Shown here: positions 1-12,631 of the stretch, piece by piece
Numbering within the stretch: the first letter of the stretch is position 1
Layout: each line of letters begins with the position of its first letter
NCBI RefSeq assembly: GCF_004114955.1
Contig: NZ_CP030053.1
Coordinates: 62,001 to 126,000, forward strand
DNA length: 64,000 nt
Direction: 5' to 3'
Origin: Bradyrhizobium guangzhouense
GTDB lineage: Bacteria; Pseudomonadota; Alphaproteobacteria; Rhizobiales; Xanthobacteraceae
Position numbers and translations under genes: made by a program
The notes under the pieces: model-generated
Told to the model about the DNA's origin: nothing
What the model saw: only the letters and a program-made list of their open reading frames with translations
Database searches by the model: none

Positions 1-1
1 C

Positions 2-1333
<1,332 letters not shown>

Positions 1334-1360
1334 TCGCTTCAGCCACATCGGAAACACGAA

Positions 1361-1388
1361 GGGCGGCCGAAAGGCCGCCCTTTTTGTT
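1361..1388 (+). terminator. Rho-independent terminator of pnp
   Basis: A GGGCGGCC / GGCCGCCC stem with a GAAA-like loop is followed directly by a T-rich run. It lies 27 bases after the pnp stop codon. Confidence 0.9.
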
Positions 1389-1406
1389 TGTGTTCGGGAG
1401 TGAGCG

Positions 1407-1430
1407 ACCTCTCCCGCGAGCGGGAGAGGT
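1407..1430. repeat. Perfect inverted repeat between pnp and katG
   Basis: Two perfect 11-base arms (ACCTCTCCCGC / GCGGGAGAGGT) are separated by two bases. The core CTCTCCCGC...GCGGGAGAG is the same as in the longer intergenic repeats near 24.7 and 61.1 kb. It sits just past the katG stop and could also act as a hairpin at the end of the katG transcript. Confidence 0.7.
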
Positions 1431-1439
1431 GCAACAAAC

Positions 1440-4646
<3,207 letters not shown>

Positions 4647-4653
4647 AGCCGCT

Positions 4654-5112
4654 ATGTCAGATCTGATCATCCGCCCGGCCCGCACCGACGAATATGACGA
4701 GATCGGCCGCGTCTGGATGGAGAGCTGGGTGTCGACCGGTCTCGCCGAGGTCAGCGAATTCCTGCTGGCGAACCTGCGTGCACGCATCCGACGCGAGATC
4801 GAAAACGGTTGGACCCTGTTCGTCGCCGACGATTTCGGCACAATCGCCGCCATGCTGGCGCTGCATCTGCCAAAACTCTATCTCGACATGCTCTTCGTCG
4901 GGCCCGCCTACCAGGGCCAATCGCTCGGTCGCAAGCTGCTCGCCTTCACGCGCACGCAGATGCCCGACGAGATGTCCCTGCGCTGCGTCCGCGAGAACGA
5001 GAAGGCCTGGCGCTGGTATGAGCGCGAAGGCTTTGTGTTCGAGAAGGAAGAGGTCGAGCCGTCGAATGGGTTCGTGATGAAATACTACCGGTGGAAGCGG
5101 CCCACGCGGTAG
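4654..5112 (+). CDS. GNAT-family N-acetyltransferase
   Basis: A 152-residue single-domain acetyl-CoA-dependent acetyltransferase. The acetyl-CoA binding loop is seen in VGPAYQGQSLGRKLLAF, followed by the C-terminal NEKAWRWYEREGFVFEKEE strand typical of GNAT proteins. The substrate cannot be told from the sequence. The start lies seven bases after the oxyR stop, so it is probably cotranscribed with oxyR and may be part of the oxidative stress response, though that rests on position only. Confidence 0.85.
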   Translation: MSDLIIRPARTDEYDEIGRVWMESWVSTGLAEVSEFLLANLRARIRREIENGWTLFVADDFGTIAAMLALHLPKLYLDMLFVGPAYQGQSLGRKLLAFTRTQMPDEMSLRCVRENEKAWRWYEREGFVFEKEEVEPSNGFVMKYYRWKRPTR

Positions 5113-5203
5113 GCGTCGAACTCCGGCCGCAGCTTGCGGTTGTCACGATCCCCACCTAGTGTGGCGAGACTGACGACCTCCTGCCTCTGATCTCCCGGAA
5201 TCC

Positions 5204-5478
5204 ATGCTCCGCATTGCTGTCTCGCTGATCGTGCTCTCGTCCATTTGGACCTCGGCAGTCGCGCAAACTCCTCCAACACCCGCCGTGCCTCCCGCTCGGA
5301 CTGCGGCGCCGGCCAAGCCGGCGGTCAAGCGGGCAGCGCCGAAGGCCAAGCCGGCTGCACAACAGCCGGTCGCGGCGGAGAGCGTCCCGTGTCAGATCCA
5401 TTGCTGCGTGACAGCACACGCAGCCTGCTCACGACTCAGCTGGACAAGTATCTACCCGCATACATCAAGGGCGAGTGA
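5204..5478 (+). pseudogene. Internally deleted, frameshifted paralog of the next gene
   Basis: From the ATG at 5204 the frame encodes a signal peptide (MLRIAVSLIVLSSIWTSAVA, then Q) and an Ala/Pro/Lys-rich stretch to about 5390. A different frame then takes over and ends at 5478 with PLLRDSTRSLLTTQLDKYLP, which resembles the C-terminus of the downstream protein (ALRDGVRAMLTESLDKTLP). The central domain of roughly 190 residues present in the downstream copy is missing. Read together, this is a tandem duplicate that lost its middle and its frame. The final TGA overlaps the GTG start of the next gene, as expected of a former operon. The alternative is a short 95-residue secreted protein ending at 5491. 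Confidence 0.65.
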
Positions 5479-6437
5479 GCACCCTTGCTGACGGGACGCG
5501 ACAAAGCATATCGCTGGTCCGCTTCCTGCGGCTGGCCGCATTTGACGTTCTGGCTCGGGTGGTCGTCACTGCGGCTGTCCTGTGGTGCTTTTCGACATCT
5601 GCTTCGGCGCAGACCAAATCGGAAACACGAGGGACGCAGACGGCAGGACCGGCGGTCAAGCAAGCCAACAGCAAATCGGCTGCTGGTCGTGAAGCGACGG
5701 GCAAGCCCGTGGCCGGTGGCTCGTGCGACTTCGGTGTCGTGGTCACCACCGGCGATGAATTCACCGTGCAGACGACCGGGCTCACCATATACCAGTATAA
5801 GAAGGTGGTGGTCCCGATCCCGGGCTGGGGGCTCAAGGATCTGATCTTCGCGCGGACTCGCGCCGCGATCCCTGCCGGCGTGTCCGTTCTGAGAATCCCC
5901 TACAACCCGGCGAAATTTCCTCCCCGCGATGAGTCCAAGGACACATTGAAGGATAGGTTGTTTCGCGATCTCGACGCGGAGCTGTCCGGATACATGCGCG
6001 AGGTCGCGAAAGGAACGAATTGCCGGCACTACATCCAGATCCTCAATTCAATCAGCCCTATCGGCACATCGAACTATACGGTCCGCGGTTTCGGCATCCT
6101 CAACCAGGATGTGGTGCTAGGGCGTCGCATCTTTCTGTATGCCCTGGCGTTTATCCGCATTTTTGACGGGCGCGACTTCTCCGTTGTCAGACAGAGCTCT
6201 GCGCTGATCAACCTGCATCATTCCCTGGTGGTACAGAGGCTTCTGGGCAGGCTAGTCGGCGGCCCCTATCGCGAATTACCTGCAGAATCGTTTCCAACGC
6301 GCCCTGAAGATGCCGCCGAAAATCCCGCACTGCGCGACGGCGTGCGCGCCATGCTGACCGAAAGCCTCGACAAGACGCTGCCGCTTTTGCTCGGGGTTCG
6401 ATCAGCAGCGCGTCAAAGCGGCGCAAAAGAACGTTGA
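5475..6437 (+). CDS. Secreted protein of unknown function
   Basis: I do not recognise the family. The 320 residues begin with a GTG that overlaps the preceding stop (GTGA). A hydrophobic segment (VVVTAAVLWCFSTSASA, then Q) looks like a signal peptide cleaved near residue 46, so the product is probably periplasmic or outer. An Ala/Lys-rich linker follows, then a folded domain starting GGSCDFGVVVTTGDEFTVQ. It contains two cysteines (GSC; GTNCRHY) that could form a disulfide, and ends with a charged tail. It is downstream of a decayed tandem copy of itself. Base composition is slightly less GC-rich than the neighbours. Confidence 0.65.
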   Translation: MSTLADGTRQSISLVRFLRLAAFDVLARVVVTAAVLWCFSTSASAQTKSETRGTQTAGPAVKQANSKSAAGREATGKPVAGGSCDFGVVVTTGDEFTVQTTGLTIYQYKKVVVPIPGWGLKDLIFARTRAAIPAGVSVLRIPYNPAKFPPRDESKDTLKDRLFRDLDAELSGYMREVAKGTNCRHYIQILNSISPIGTSNYTVRGFGILNQDVVLGRRIFLYALAFIRIFDGRDFSVVRQSSALINLHHSLVVQRLLGRLVGGPYRELPAESFPTRPEDAAENPALRDGVRAMLTESLDKTLPLLLGVRSAARQSGAKER

Positions 6438-6552
6438 CCCACATGTCGTTCACACCGCTTGCCGTCTGCCTAGGCGTAGTGCGTTGCGGATAAACGGCAA
6501 ACGCGGCATGAATTGCGCGCTGTTGGCCTTCCGACGATGAAAGGTTACCACC

Positions 6553-7149
6553 ATGATCAAGCTCTACTGGTCGCCGCGTTCCCGTTCGTTCTCGACACTC
6601 TGGCTGATGGAAGAGAGCGGGCTGCCCTATGAGCGCGTGCTGACCGACATCTCGACGGGCGCGCAGAAGGCGCCGGACTATTTGAAGATCAACCCGATGG
6701 GCAAGGTGCCGGCGCTTGCCGATGGCGACGCCGCGCTCGGCGAAGCCGCGGCGATCTGCGCCTATATTGCTGACCGCTATCCGGAGACGAAGCTCGCGCC
6801 AGCCGTGACCGACCCGCGCCGCGCGCGTTATCTGCAATGGCTGTTCTTTTCGCCGAGCTGCATCGAGCCGGCGATCATCCAGATCTTCACCAAGATCGAG
6901 GTGCCGACTTCGACCGCCGCGTGGGGCAGCGCGACGCAAGTGTTCGACGTGCTGGAAGCGGCGCTCGAAAAGGGGCCGTGGATTCTCGGCGAAGAGTTTT
7001 CCGCGGCTGACATCACGATCGGCGCGGGTTTGAATTTCGCGGTGCGCCTGTTCAAGATGGTGCCGTCGCGCCCGGCCTTCGATGCCTACATCGCACGCTG
7101 CATGGCGCGGCCGGCGTTCCAGCGCGCGGAGAAGATCGCGGCGGGTTAG
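6553..7149 (+). CDS. Glutathione S-transferase family protein
   Basis: A 198-residue cytosolic GST. The N-terminal thioredoxin-fold domain has SPRSRSFSTLWLMEE at the catalytic Ser/Tyr loop, the glutathione-binding GKVPALADGD strand and the acidic-residue motif LGEAAAICAYIADRYP. The C-terminal half is the all-helical domain. The substrate is unknown; family roles include detoxification and ring-cleavage steps. The gene converges on fabI and its stop codon overlaps that of fabI on the other strand, so the two 3' ends share bases. Confidence 0.88.
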   Translation: MIKLYWSPRSRSFSTLWLMEESGLPYERVLTDISTGAQKAPDYLKINPMGKVPALADGDAALGEAAAICAYIADRYPETKLAPAVTDPRRARYLQWLFFSPSCIEPAIIQIFTKIEVPTSTAAWGSATQVFDVLEAALEKGPWILGEEFSAADITIGAGLNFAVRLFKMVPSRPAFDAYIARCMARPAFQRAEKIAAG

Positions 7150-7946
7150 CCGTCCGCCTTCAAATCGTCCGGCCGCGGCATCAGCACGATGTTGTAGCCG
7201 GAATCGACGTAGTGGATTTCGCCGGTCACGCCGCCGGAGAGATCGGACAGCAGATACAGCGCCGAACCGCCGAGCTCGTCGAGCGTGACGCCGCGGCGAA
7301 GCGGCGAATGCTTCTGCATGAAGGCGAACATCGCCCGCGCCTCGCCGATGCCGGAGCCGGCCAGCGTGCGGATGGGGCCGGCGGAGATCGCATTGACGCG
7401 GATGCCGTGCGGTCCGAAATCGGAGGCGAGATAACGCACCGAGGCTTCCAGCGCCGCCTTGGCCACGCCCATCACGTTGTAGTTCGGCATCGATCGCTCC
7501 GAGGCGCCGAAGGTCAGCGTGATCATGCTGCCACCGTCCGTCATCAGCTCGGCCGCGCGTTTTGCCACCTCGGTAAACGAGAAGCAGGAAATCACCATGG
7601 TACGCGAAAAGTTCTCGCGGCTGGTGTCGGCGTAGCGGCCCTTCAGCTCGTTCTTGTCGGCGAAGCCGATCGCGTGGATGACGAAATCGAGTTTGCCCCA
7701 CTTCTCACGCAGCGCAGCGAAGGTCGCATCGACGCTGGCGATGTCCTCGACGTCGCACGGCAGCACCAGCTCCACGCCAAGCGATTCCGCCAGCGGCTTG
7801 ACGCGCTTGCCGAGCGACTCGCCCTGGAAGGTGAAGGCAAGCTCGGCGCCGTGAGCATGCAGCGTCTTCGCCATGCCCCAGGCGATCGAATGATCATTGG
7901 CGATGCCCATGATCAGACCGCGCTTGCCGTTCATCAAACCTTCCAT
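7146..7946 (-). CDS. fabI: Enoyl-[acyl-carrier-protein] reductase (NADH) FabI
   Basis: Catalyses the last reductive step of each fatty-acid elongation cycle. The 266 residues are family length. The N-terminal nucleotide loop is the FabI-type GIANDHSIAWGMA. The catalytic Tyr-x6-Lys is in PNYNVMGVAKAALE, and ISAGPIRTLAGSGI forms the substrate loop. FabI is the target of triclosan and diazaborines. It lies downstream of fabA and fabB on the same strand, but a 1.2-kb insertion sequence now separates it from fabB. It therefore either has its own promoter in the 109 bases before the repeat or depends on transcription coming through the element. Confidence 0.96.
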   Translation of the reverse strand: MEGLMNGKRGLIMGIANDHSIAWGMAKTLHAHGAELAFTFQGESLGKRVKPLAESLGVELVLPCDVEDIASVDATFAALREKWGKLDFVIHAIGFADKNELKGRYADTSRENFSRTMVISCFSFTEVAKRAAELMTDGGSMITLTFGASERSMPNYNVMGVAKAALEASVRYLASDFGPHGIRVNAISAGPIRTLAGSGIGEARAMFAFMQKHSPLRRGVTLDELGGSALYLLSDLSGGVTGEIHYVDSGYNIVLMPRPDDLKADG

Positions 7947-7971
7947 TGCCTAGCGGCTCCCATGATTTCGG

Positions 7972-8065
7972 TGTCATCGCCCGGCTTGACCGGGCGATCC
8001 AGTATTCCAGAGACAGCAGCAATTGAATCGAGAGGCCACGGCGTACTGGATGCCCCGGTCAAGCC
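7972..8065. repeat. Intergenic palindromic repeat, left part, split by the insertion sequence
   Basis: The left arm TGTCATCGCCCGGCTTGACC pairs with CCGGTCAAGCCGGGGCATGACA formed when the flanks of the insertion sequence are joined (8065 to 9275). This is an imperfect palindrome of about 105 bases with a central spacer. A related palindrome (CCGGGCTTGTCCCGGCC) lies at 11950-12072. Such elements are scattered through Bradyrhizobium intergenic regions. Confidence 0.7.
8056..8065. repeat. Target-site duplication, left copy
   Basis: CGGTCAAGCC, 10 bases, directly next to the left inverted repeat. It is repeated exactly at 9265-9274. Ten bases fits the 8-10 usual for ISAs1-family elements. Confidence 0.85.
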
Positions 8066-9264
8066 CAGGGGAATCGCATGTGGGTTTGAGGGTGGTATTG
8101 CGCGGGCCAGCGATATGGATTCTGAAGAGGACTCCCGATTCGGCGTGGGGGTCCTATGCGCAAGATTCGCAGTATCTTCAGTACGTTGCCAGATCCGCGT
8201 GCACCCAACGCACTGCACGACCTGCTGGACCTCATCGTCATCGCGCTGGCAACGGTGTTGTGCGGAGGACAGGGCGCGACGGATATGGAGGTTTTCGCGT
8301 CGTCCAAGGAAAAGCTGTTGCGGCAATTCCTTCGGTTGGAGCACGGAATCCCCAGTCACGATACGTTCAGCCGGGTCTTCAACGCGCTCGATCCGGGGGC
8401 TTTCGAACAGGCCTTCCGAAGCTTTATGGCAGCATTCGCAGAGGCCAACGGGATCAAGCTCACCGGCGTGGTGGCAGTCGATGGCAAAGCTGTTCGAGGA
8501 GCTTACGAACGCGGTCGCAGCGCCACGCCACTGCACATGGTCAATGTCTTTGCAACCGAAGCCCGCATGGCCCTGGCTGCATGCAAGGCGCCAGGCCGCA
8601 ACGAGGCCCAAGGTGCCCTGGATGTGCTGCAAATGCTTTCGCTCGAAGGCTGCATCGTCACTGCCGACGCCCTGCATTGCAATCGTCCCTTCGCCAAGAA
8701 GGTGCTCGAGCGTGGCGCCCACTACGTGCTGGCTCTCAAGGAAAATCAAAGCAAACTGTTCGCGGAGGTCGAGCGCTGCTTTGCCCGCTCGGGCAAGCGC
8801 AGCGTGGCTCAACGACGCGAGCCGAGCACGCACGATCGATGCGAATCCCGGCGCGCCACCGTCATGCGCAACATCAGTCTGGGTACGACAAACCGCTTTC
8901 CCGGAGTGGCGGCCGTGGCTCGCATCACTTCGCGCCGCCGACTGCATGGCAAACCCGCCGGCAAGCCGTCCGTGCGATATTACTTGTTGTCCAAATACCT
9001 GCCCGCAAGACGATTGTTGCAGGTCGTCCGAGGCCATTGGAGCATCGAGAATCAGTTGCACTGGGTGCTCGATGTCGTCTTTGGCGAAGACGCTTGCCGA
9101 ACCAGAAAAAACAACGGCCCCGAGAACTTCGCGATCTTGCGGCGAGCTGCAATCAATCTCATTCGAGCCCACCCCGCCCGCATCTCCATGCGACAGAAGG
9201 TCAAACGAGCAGGCTGGGAAGACGAATTCCTTCTCAGCCTTATCGGTCACATGCGATAGCCCTG
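8066..9264 (+). mobile_element. Complete ISAs1-family insertion sequence
   Basis: The element is 1199 bases, with terminal inverted repeats CAGGGGAATCGCATGTG on the left and CAGGGCTATCGCATGTG on the right (reverse complement), 15 of 17 identical. It is flanked by exact 10-base direct repeats. One intact transposase gene fills it. The size, the CAGGG ends and the duplication length all agree with the ISAs1 family. It interrupts an intergenic palindromic repeat between fabB and fabI. Perfect flanking repeats and an intact gene point to a fairly recent, possibly still active, insertion. Confidence 0.92.
8156..9259 (+). CDS. ISAs1-family DDE transposase
   Basis: A 367-residue transposase of the H-repeat/ISAs1 type. 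The N-terminal DDE_Tnp_1-associated domain is seen in IFSTLPDPRAPNALHDLLDL and in HDTFSRVFNALDP. The catalytic acids are in VVAVDGKAVRGAYERG (first Asp), CIVTADALHCNRPFAKKV (second Asp) and RGHWSIENQLHWVLDVVFGED (Glu). There is no internal stop or frameshift. It is read opposite to the surrounding fab genes. The stop codon lies five bases inside the right end of the element. Confidence 0.95.
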   Translation: MRKIRSIFSTLPDPRAPNALHDLLDLIVIALATVLCGGQGATDMEVFASSKEKLLRQFLRLEHGIPSHDTFSRVFNALDPGAFEQAFRSFMAAFAEANGIKLTGVVAVDGKAVRGAYERGRSATPLHMVNVFATEARMALAACKAPGRNEAQGALDVLQMLSLEGCIVTADALHCNRPFAKKVLERGAHYVLALKENQSKLFAEVERCFARSGKRSVAQRREPSTHDRCESRRATVMRNISLGTTNRFPGVAAVARITSRRRLHGKPAGKPSVRYYLLSKYLPARRLLQVVRGHWSIENQLHWVLDVVFGEDACRTRKNNGPENFAILRRAAINLIRAHPARISMRQKVKRAGWEDEFLLSLIGHMR

Positions 9265-9274
9265 CGGTCAAGCC
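9265..9274. repeat. Target-site duplication, right copy
   Basis: CGGTCAAGCC, identical to 8056-8065. The interrupted palindromic repeat resumes immediately after it. Confidence 0.85.
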
Positions 9275-9297
9275 GGGGCATGACAGCGAGCTGGCCG

Positions 9298-10521
9298 TCA
9301 CACGTCCATCCGGCTAAACACCAGCGTGGCGTTGGTGCCGCCGAAGCCGAACGAATTCGACAGCACGGTGCCGATTTTGACGTTGTCGATGCGCTTGCGC
9401 ACGATCGGCATGTCGGCGAACACAGGATCGAGCTCCTGGATGTGCGCGCTCTCGCAGATGAAGCCGTTGTTCATCATCAGCAGCGAGTAGATCGCCTCCT
9501 GCACGCCGGTCGCCCCCAGCGAATGGCCGGTCAGCGCCTTGGTCGCCGAGATCGGCGGGCACTTTTCGCCGGCGCCGAACACGCGACGGAGCGCGTCGAT
9601 TTCCGGCGGGTCGCCGGCCGGCGTCGAAGTCGCATGCGGGTTGATGTAGTCGACCTTGGTCTTCACCGTCGACATCGCCATGCGCATGCAGCGCTCGGCA
9701 CCTTCGCCCGACGGCGCGACCATGTCGTAGCCGTCCGAGGTCGCGCCATAGCCGACGATCTCGCCATAGATCCGCGCGCCGCGCGCCCTGGCATGCTCGA
9801 GCTCTTCCAGCACCAGCACGCCGGCGCCGCCGGCAATGACAAAACCGTCGCGATTGACGTCGTAGGGACGCGAGGCAGTGGCGGGCGTGTCGTTGTACTT
9901 CGAGGACATCGCGCCCATGGCATCGAACAGCACCGACAGCGACCAGTCGAGCTCCTCGCAGCCGCCGGCGAAGATGACGTCCTGCTTGCCGATCTGGATC
10001 GTTTCATAGGCATTGCCGACGCAGTGGTTCGACGTCGCGCAGGCCGAGGAGATCGAGTAGTTCACGCCCTTGATCTTGAACCAGGTCGCAAGCGTCGCCG
10101 ACGCCGTGGACGACATCGCCTTTGGCACGGCAAACGGACCGACGCGCTTCGGTCCCTTGGTGCGGGTGATGTCGGCAGCTTCGACGATGGTGCGAGCGGA
10201 CGGGCCGCCGGAGCCCATGATGATACCGGTGCGAATGTTGGAGACTTCATCAGGCGACAGACCGGAGTCCTGGATCGCCTGTTCCATTGCGATGTGATTC
10301 CACGCAGCGCCCTGACCGAGGAAACGCATCGCACGGCGGTCGACGACCGTGGAAGGATCGAGCGTGGGCGCACCTTGCACCTGCGACCGGAAACCGAGCT
10401 CGGCATATTTCTCGGCCCGCGAAATGCCCGACTTCGCCTCGTGAAGGCTTGCAAGCACTTCCTGGGTGTTGTTTCCGATCGACGAGACGATACCCATCCC
10501 GGTGACCACAACCCGCCTCAT
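9298..10521 (-). CDS. fabB: 3-oxoacyl-[acyl-carrier-protein] synthase I FabB
   Basis: Condensing enzyme needed to elongate unsaturated acyl chains. The 407 residues are full length. The catalytic triad is visible: Cys in [12 protein letters not shown], His in [13 protein letters not shown] and His in [10 protein letters not shown]. The glycine-rich end [14 protein letters not shown] is typical. It is called FabB rather than FabF because it directly follows fabA, as in the FabA/FabB pathway for unsaturated fatty acids. The ATG at 10521 lies 40 bases after the fabA stop, so the two genes are probably one transcript. Confidence 0.94.
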   Translation of the reverse strand: MRRVVVTGMGIVSSIGNNTQEVLASLHEAKSGISRAEKYAELGFRSQVQGAPTLDPSTVVDRRAMRFLGQGAAWNHIAMEQAIQDSGLSPDEVSNIRTGIIMGSGGPSARTIVEAADITRTKGPKRVGPFAVPKAMSSTASATLATWFKIKGVNYSISSACATSNHCVGNAYETIQIGKQDVIFAGGCEELDWSLSVLFDAMGAMSSKYNDTPATASRPYDVNRDGFVIAGGAGVLVLEELEHARARGARIYGEIVGYGATSDGYDMVAPSGEGAERCMRMAMSTVKTKVDYINPHATSTPAGDPPEIDALRRVFGAGEKCPPISATKALTGHSLGATGVQEAIYSLLMMNNGFICESAHIQELDPVFADMPIVRKRIDNVKIGTVLSNSFGFGGTNATLVFSRMDV

Positions 10522-10560
10522 GACAGCCTCGCCTAAATCGTTGTCTTCTTGGTGATGCGC

Positions 10561-11082
10561 TTAGCCCAGGCTCGTGCCTTGCTTGAACAGGCCGACCTTC
10601 AGATCCTTGGCGCGATAAATAATCTGGTCGTCGACCGAAAGCCATCCGTCGGCAATGCCGAGCACCAGCTTTGAACGCATCACGCGCTTGATATCGACGT
10701 TGTACACAACCTTGCGAGCCTCGGGCAGCACCTGGCCGCCGAACTTCAATTCGCTGAGGCCAAGCGCACGGCCGCGACCTTCGCCACCGACCCAGCCCAG
10801 ATAAAAGCCGACCATTTGCCACAGCGCATCGAGGCCGAGGCAACCCGGCATCACCGGATCGTTCTTGAAGTGGCAGCCGAAGAACCAGAGGTCGGCCTTC
10901 ACGTCGAGCTCGGCGCGCACCAGGCCCTTGCCGAATTCGCCGCCATTGTCGTTGATTTCCGTGATGCGGTCGAACATCAGCATCGGCGGCAGCGGCAATT
11001 GCGCGTTGCCGGGGCCGAACATCTCACCGCGGGCACATGCCAGCAAGTCTTCGTATTCGTAACCGTTGCGCCTGTTCAGCAT
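10561..11082 (-). CDS. fabA: 3-hydroxydecanoyl-[acyl-carrier-protein] dehydratase/isomerase FabA
   Basis: Dehydrates 3-hydroxydecanoyl-ACP and isomerises the trans-2 to the cis-3 double bond, the branch point to unsaturated fatty acids. The active-site His and Asp lie in [23 protein letters not shown]. The frame is open to 11349, but the start at 11082 ([20 protein letters not shown]) gives 173 residues, the family length, and matches the normal FabA N-terminus. fabB follows on the same strand and irr is divergent. Confidence 0.95.
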   Translation of the reverse strand: MLNRRNGYEYEDLLACARGEMFGPGNAQLPLPPMLMFDRITEINDNGGEFGKGLVRAELDVKADLWFFGCHFKNDPVMPGCLGLDALWQMVGFYLGWVGGEGRGRALGLSELKFGGQVLPEARKVVYNVDIKRVMRSKLVLGIADGWLSVDDQIIYRAKDLKVGLFKQGTSLG

Positions 11083-11355
11083 GCGGAAGCCTCTGTTTGA
11101 ACCCCGATTGAGCGGCGTTTCTGGCAAAAATGGGCCCCGTCCTGCTCGGAAGGCAACACCAATTGCCGTCCTCAGGCGCCGATACCGAGAGCCGGATCGA
11201 CCGCGCGCCGGGTCCCAATGCCTGGCCGCGCCAAAATCGGTTGGGCGGAACCGCGCGCTCTCTAACACAGGCCTTTTCGGGTAGCAAAGCCGTCCCATGA
11301 AGGTAAAATGACGGAGCTTCGGGTGGGTTCCTGAGCTGATTAGAACCACTCTAGT

Positions 11356-11378
11356 TGCGAGAAACTTGCATCTGCATC
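11356..11378 (+). promoter_or_regulatory. Hexamer direct repeats upstream of irr, probable Fur-type binding site
   Basis: TGCGAG, then after five bases TGCATC and an immediately adjacent TGCATC, 55 bases before the irr start. From memory, the B. japonicum irr promoter is bound by Fur at a site made of imperfect direct-repeat hexamers of this kind. The match is read by eye. Confidence 0.55.
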
Positions 11379-11432
11379 TATCTGTCCATATATTGCAGGT
11401 AGATAGTGTTCACGCGTGCCCGAATTCTGGAA

Positions 11433-11921
11433 ATGAGCGAAAACAACGCGATCCGTCACGACGAAGATGCCCATGCGGCCCTTCTGTCCGGCCGCCAGCC
11501 GGCCCTGACCGGCTGCCCCTGGCACGACGTCAACGAAATGCTCCAATCTGCCGGCTTGCGCCCGACGCGTCAGCGCATGGCGCTGGGCTGGCTGCTGTTC
11601 GGCAAGGGTGCGCGCCATCTCACGGCTGAAATGCTCTATGAGGAAGCGACGCTGGCCAAGGTCCCGGTCTCGCTCGCGACCGTCTACAACACGCTGAACC
11701 AGCTGACCGATGCAGGCCTGCTGCGCCAGGTCAGCGTCGACGGCACCAAGACCTATTTCGACACCAACGTCACCACCCACCACCATTACTACCTCGAGAA
11801 CAGCCACGAGCTGGTCGATATCGAGGACCCGCATCTGGAGCTGTCCAAGATGCCGGAGGTGCCGGAGGGATACGAGATCGCGCGCATCGACATGGTCGTG
11901 CGGCTGCGCAAGAAGCGCTGA
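11433..11921 (+). CDS. irr: Iron response regulator Irr (Fur family)
   Basis: Heme-responsive regulator of iron and heme genes in rhizobia. Irr accumulates under iron limitation and is degraded when heme binds. The heme regulatory motif GCPWHD is seen with Cys28. The histidine cluster THHHYYLENSHELVD forms the second heme/metal site, and the Fur winged helix is RPTRQRMALGWLLF through VSLATVYNTLNQL. The ATG at 11433 gives 162 residues, close to the described B. japonicum protein; a GTG 27 bases upstream is less likely. The gene is divergent from fabA. It lacks the extra metal sites of ordinary Fur, which supports Irr. Confidence 0.95.
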   Translation: MSENNAIRHDEDAHAALLSGRQPALTGCPWHDVNEMLQSAGLRPTRQRMALGWLLFGKGARHLTAEMLYEEATLAKVPVSLATVYNTLNQLTDAGLLRQVSVDGTKTYFDTNVTTHHHYYLENSHELVDIEDPHLELSKMPEVPEGYEIARIDMVVRLRKKR

Positions 11922-11949
11922 GATCACCCTAGAATCGAACTGAGATCAC

Positions 11950-12072
11950 CATGGCCGGGCTTGTCCCGGCCATCCACGTTCTCGGGGCTAGCGAAGTACG
12001 CGGATGCCCGGGCCTTCGCCTCGCCGAAGCGGCTTCGGCCGCGCAGGCGGGACAAGCCCGGGCATGACGGCA
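11950..12072. repeat. Palindromic intergenic repeat after irr
   Basis: CATGGCCGGGCTTGTCCCGGCCATCC at the left is answered by GGCGGGACAAGCCCGGGCATGACGG at the right, giving a long imperfect dyad around a spacer. It is related in design to the repeat broken by the insertion sequence at 7972-9285. It lies between the convergent 3' ends of irr and the SH3 protein gene. Confidence 0.65.
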
Positions 12073-12097
12073 GTAGCTCGGGCTTCAGCCTACGGCG

Positions 12098-12631
12098 TCA
12101 ATTCACCTGCTCGTCCGCGTAGACGCCCCAGAGGCGTTCCTGCTGGATCCAGCCGTCAAAGCCGTTGCCGGTGACGTGGCACCAGCTGGTGTTGCATTTT
12201 TTCACTGACGTCACGACGCCGGCCTGGAGCTTTGCGGCCACTGCGCTGTCGGGATCGGCGCGGTCATAGATCGGCGCGAGCTCGGCCTTGTTCTTCATGG
12301 TGACTACCGCAGTGCGGCGGCCCGACAGCAAGGAGTGATAGACCCAACCCTCAGCACCTTCGGAATCGCGTACCCGGCGCCAGTTCTCGAACTCGGCGGT
12401 GATTTCGACCGGCAGGCCGGCGCGGGTGTAGACCCAGGCCACGTCATTGTCCTTGGTGGGGCCGGCGCGGACGTTGACGTGATCCGATTTGAGACTGACA
12501 TAGCGCGGCACCGGCAGACCGCTGGCGGTCTGGGGTGTGGGGTCCTTGGCCGAGTGCGAGGGGCCGACCGAAGCGCTCCACCAGGTGCAAACGAGCGCCA
12601 TCACCGAACAAAAACGCCCCAACGCCATCAA
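12098..12631 (-). CDS. Secreted protein with two SH3-like domains
   Basis: A 177-residue protein with an N-terminal hydrophobic export signal (about residues 3-27). Bacterial SH3 repeats follow: SDHVNVRAGPTKDNDVAWVYTRAGLPVEI (first) and a second unit AELAPIYDRADPDSAVAAKLQAGVV ending DGWIQQERLWGVY. Two cysteines in KKCNTSWCHVTG may pair. Proteins of this kind bind cell-wall peptides or act as wall-targeting modules. The precise role is unknown. Either of two adjacent Met codons could be the start. Confidence 0.8.
   Translation of the reverse strand: MMALGRFCSVMALVCTWWSASVGPSHSAKDPTPQTASGLPVPRYVSLKSDHVNVRAGPTKDNDVAWVYTRAGLPVEITAEFENWRRVRDSEGAEGWVYHSLLSGRRTAVVTMKNKAELAPIYDRADPDSAVAAKLQAGVVTSVKKCNTSWCHVTGNGFDGWIQQERLWGVYADEQVN

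Noticed and set aside
6208..7701. 497-residue minus-strand open frame across the GST gene and fabI
   Set aside because: Its codons are antisense to the GST gene and out of frame within fabI. The product is a low-complexity Arg-rich sequence typical of shadows in high-GC DNA.
7212..9317. 701-residue plus-strand frame across fabI, the repeat and the insertion sequence
   Set aside because: It crosses element boundaries and is antisense or out of frame to FabI and the transposase, both of which have clear family motifs.
8023..10536. 837-residue plus-strand frame over the transposase and fabB
   Set aside because: Antisense to FabB and out of frame with the transposase; the sequence is Arg/His/Ala-rich with no domain.
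11083..11349. N-terminal extension of FabA by 89 residues
   Set aside because: The extension has no family similarity and is Arg-rich; the start at 11082 gives the usual FabA length and N-terminus.
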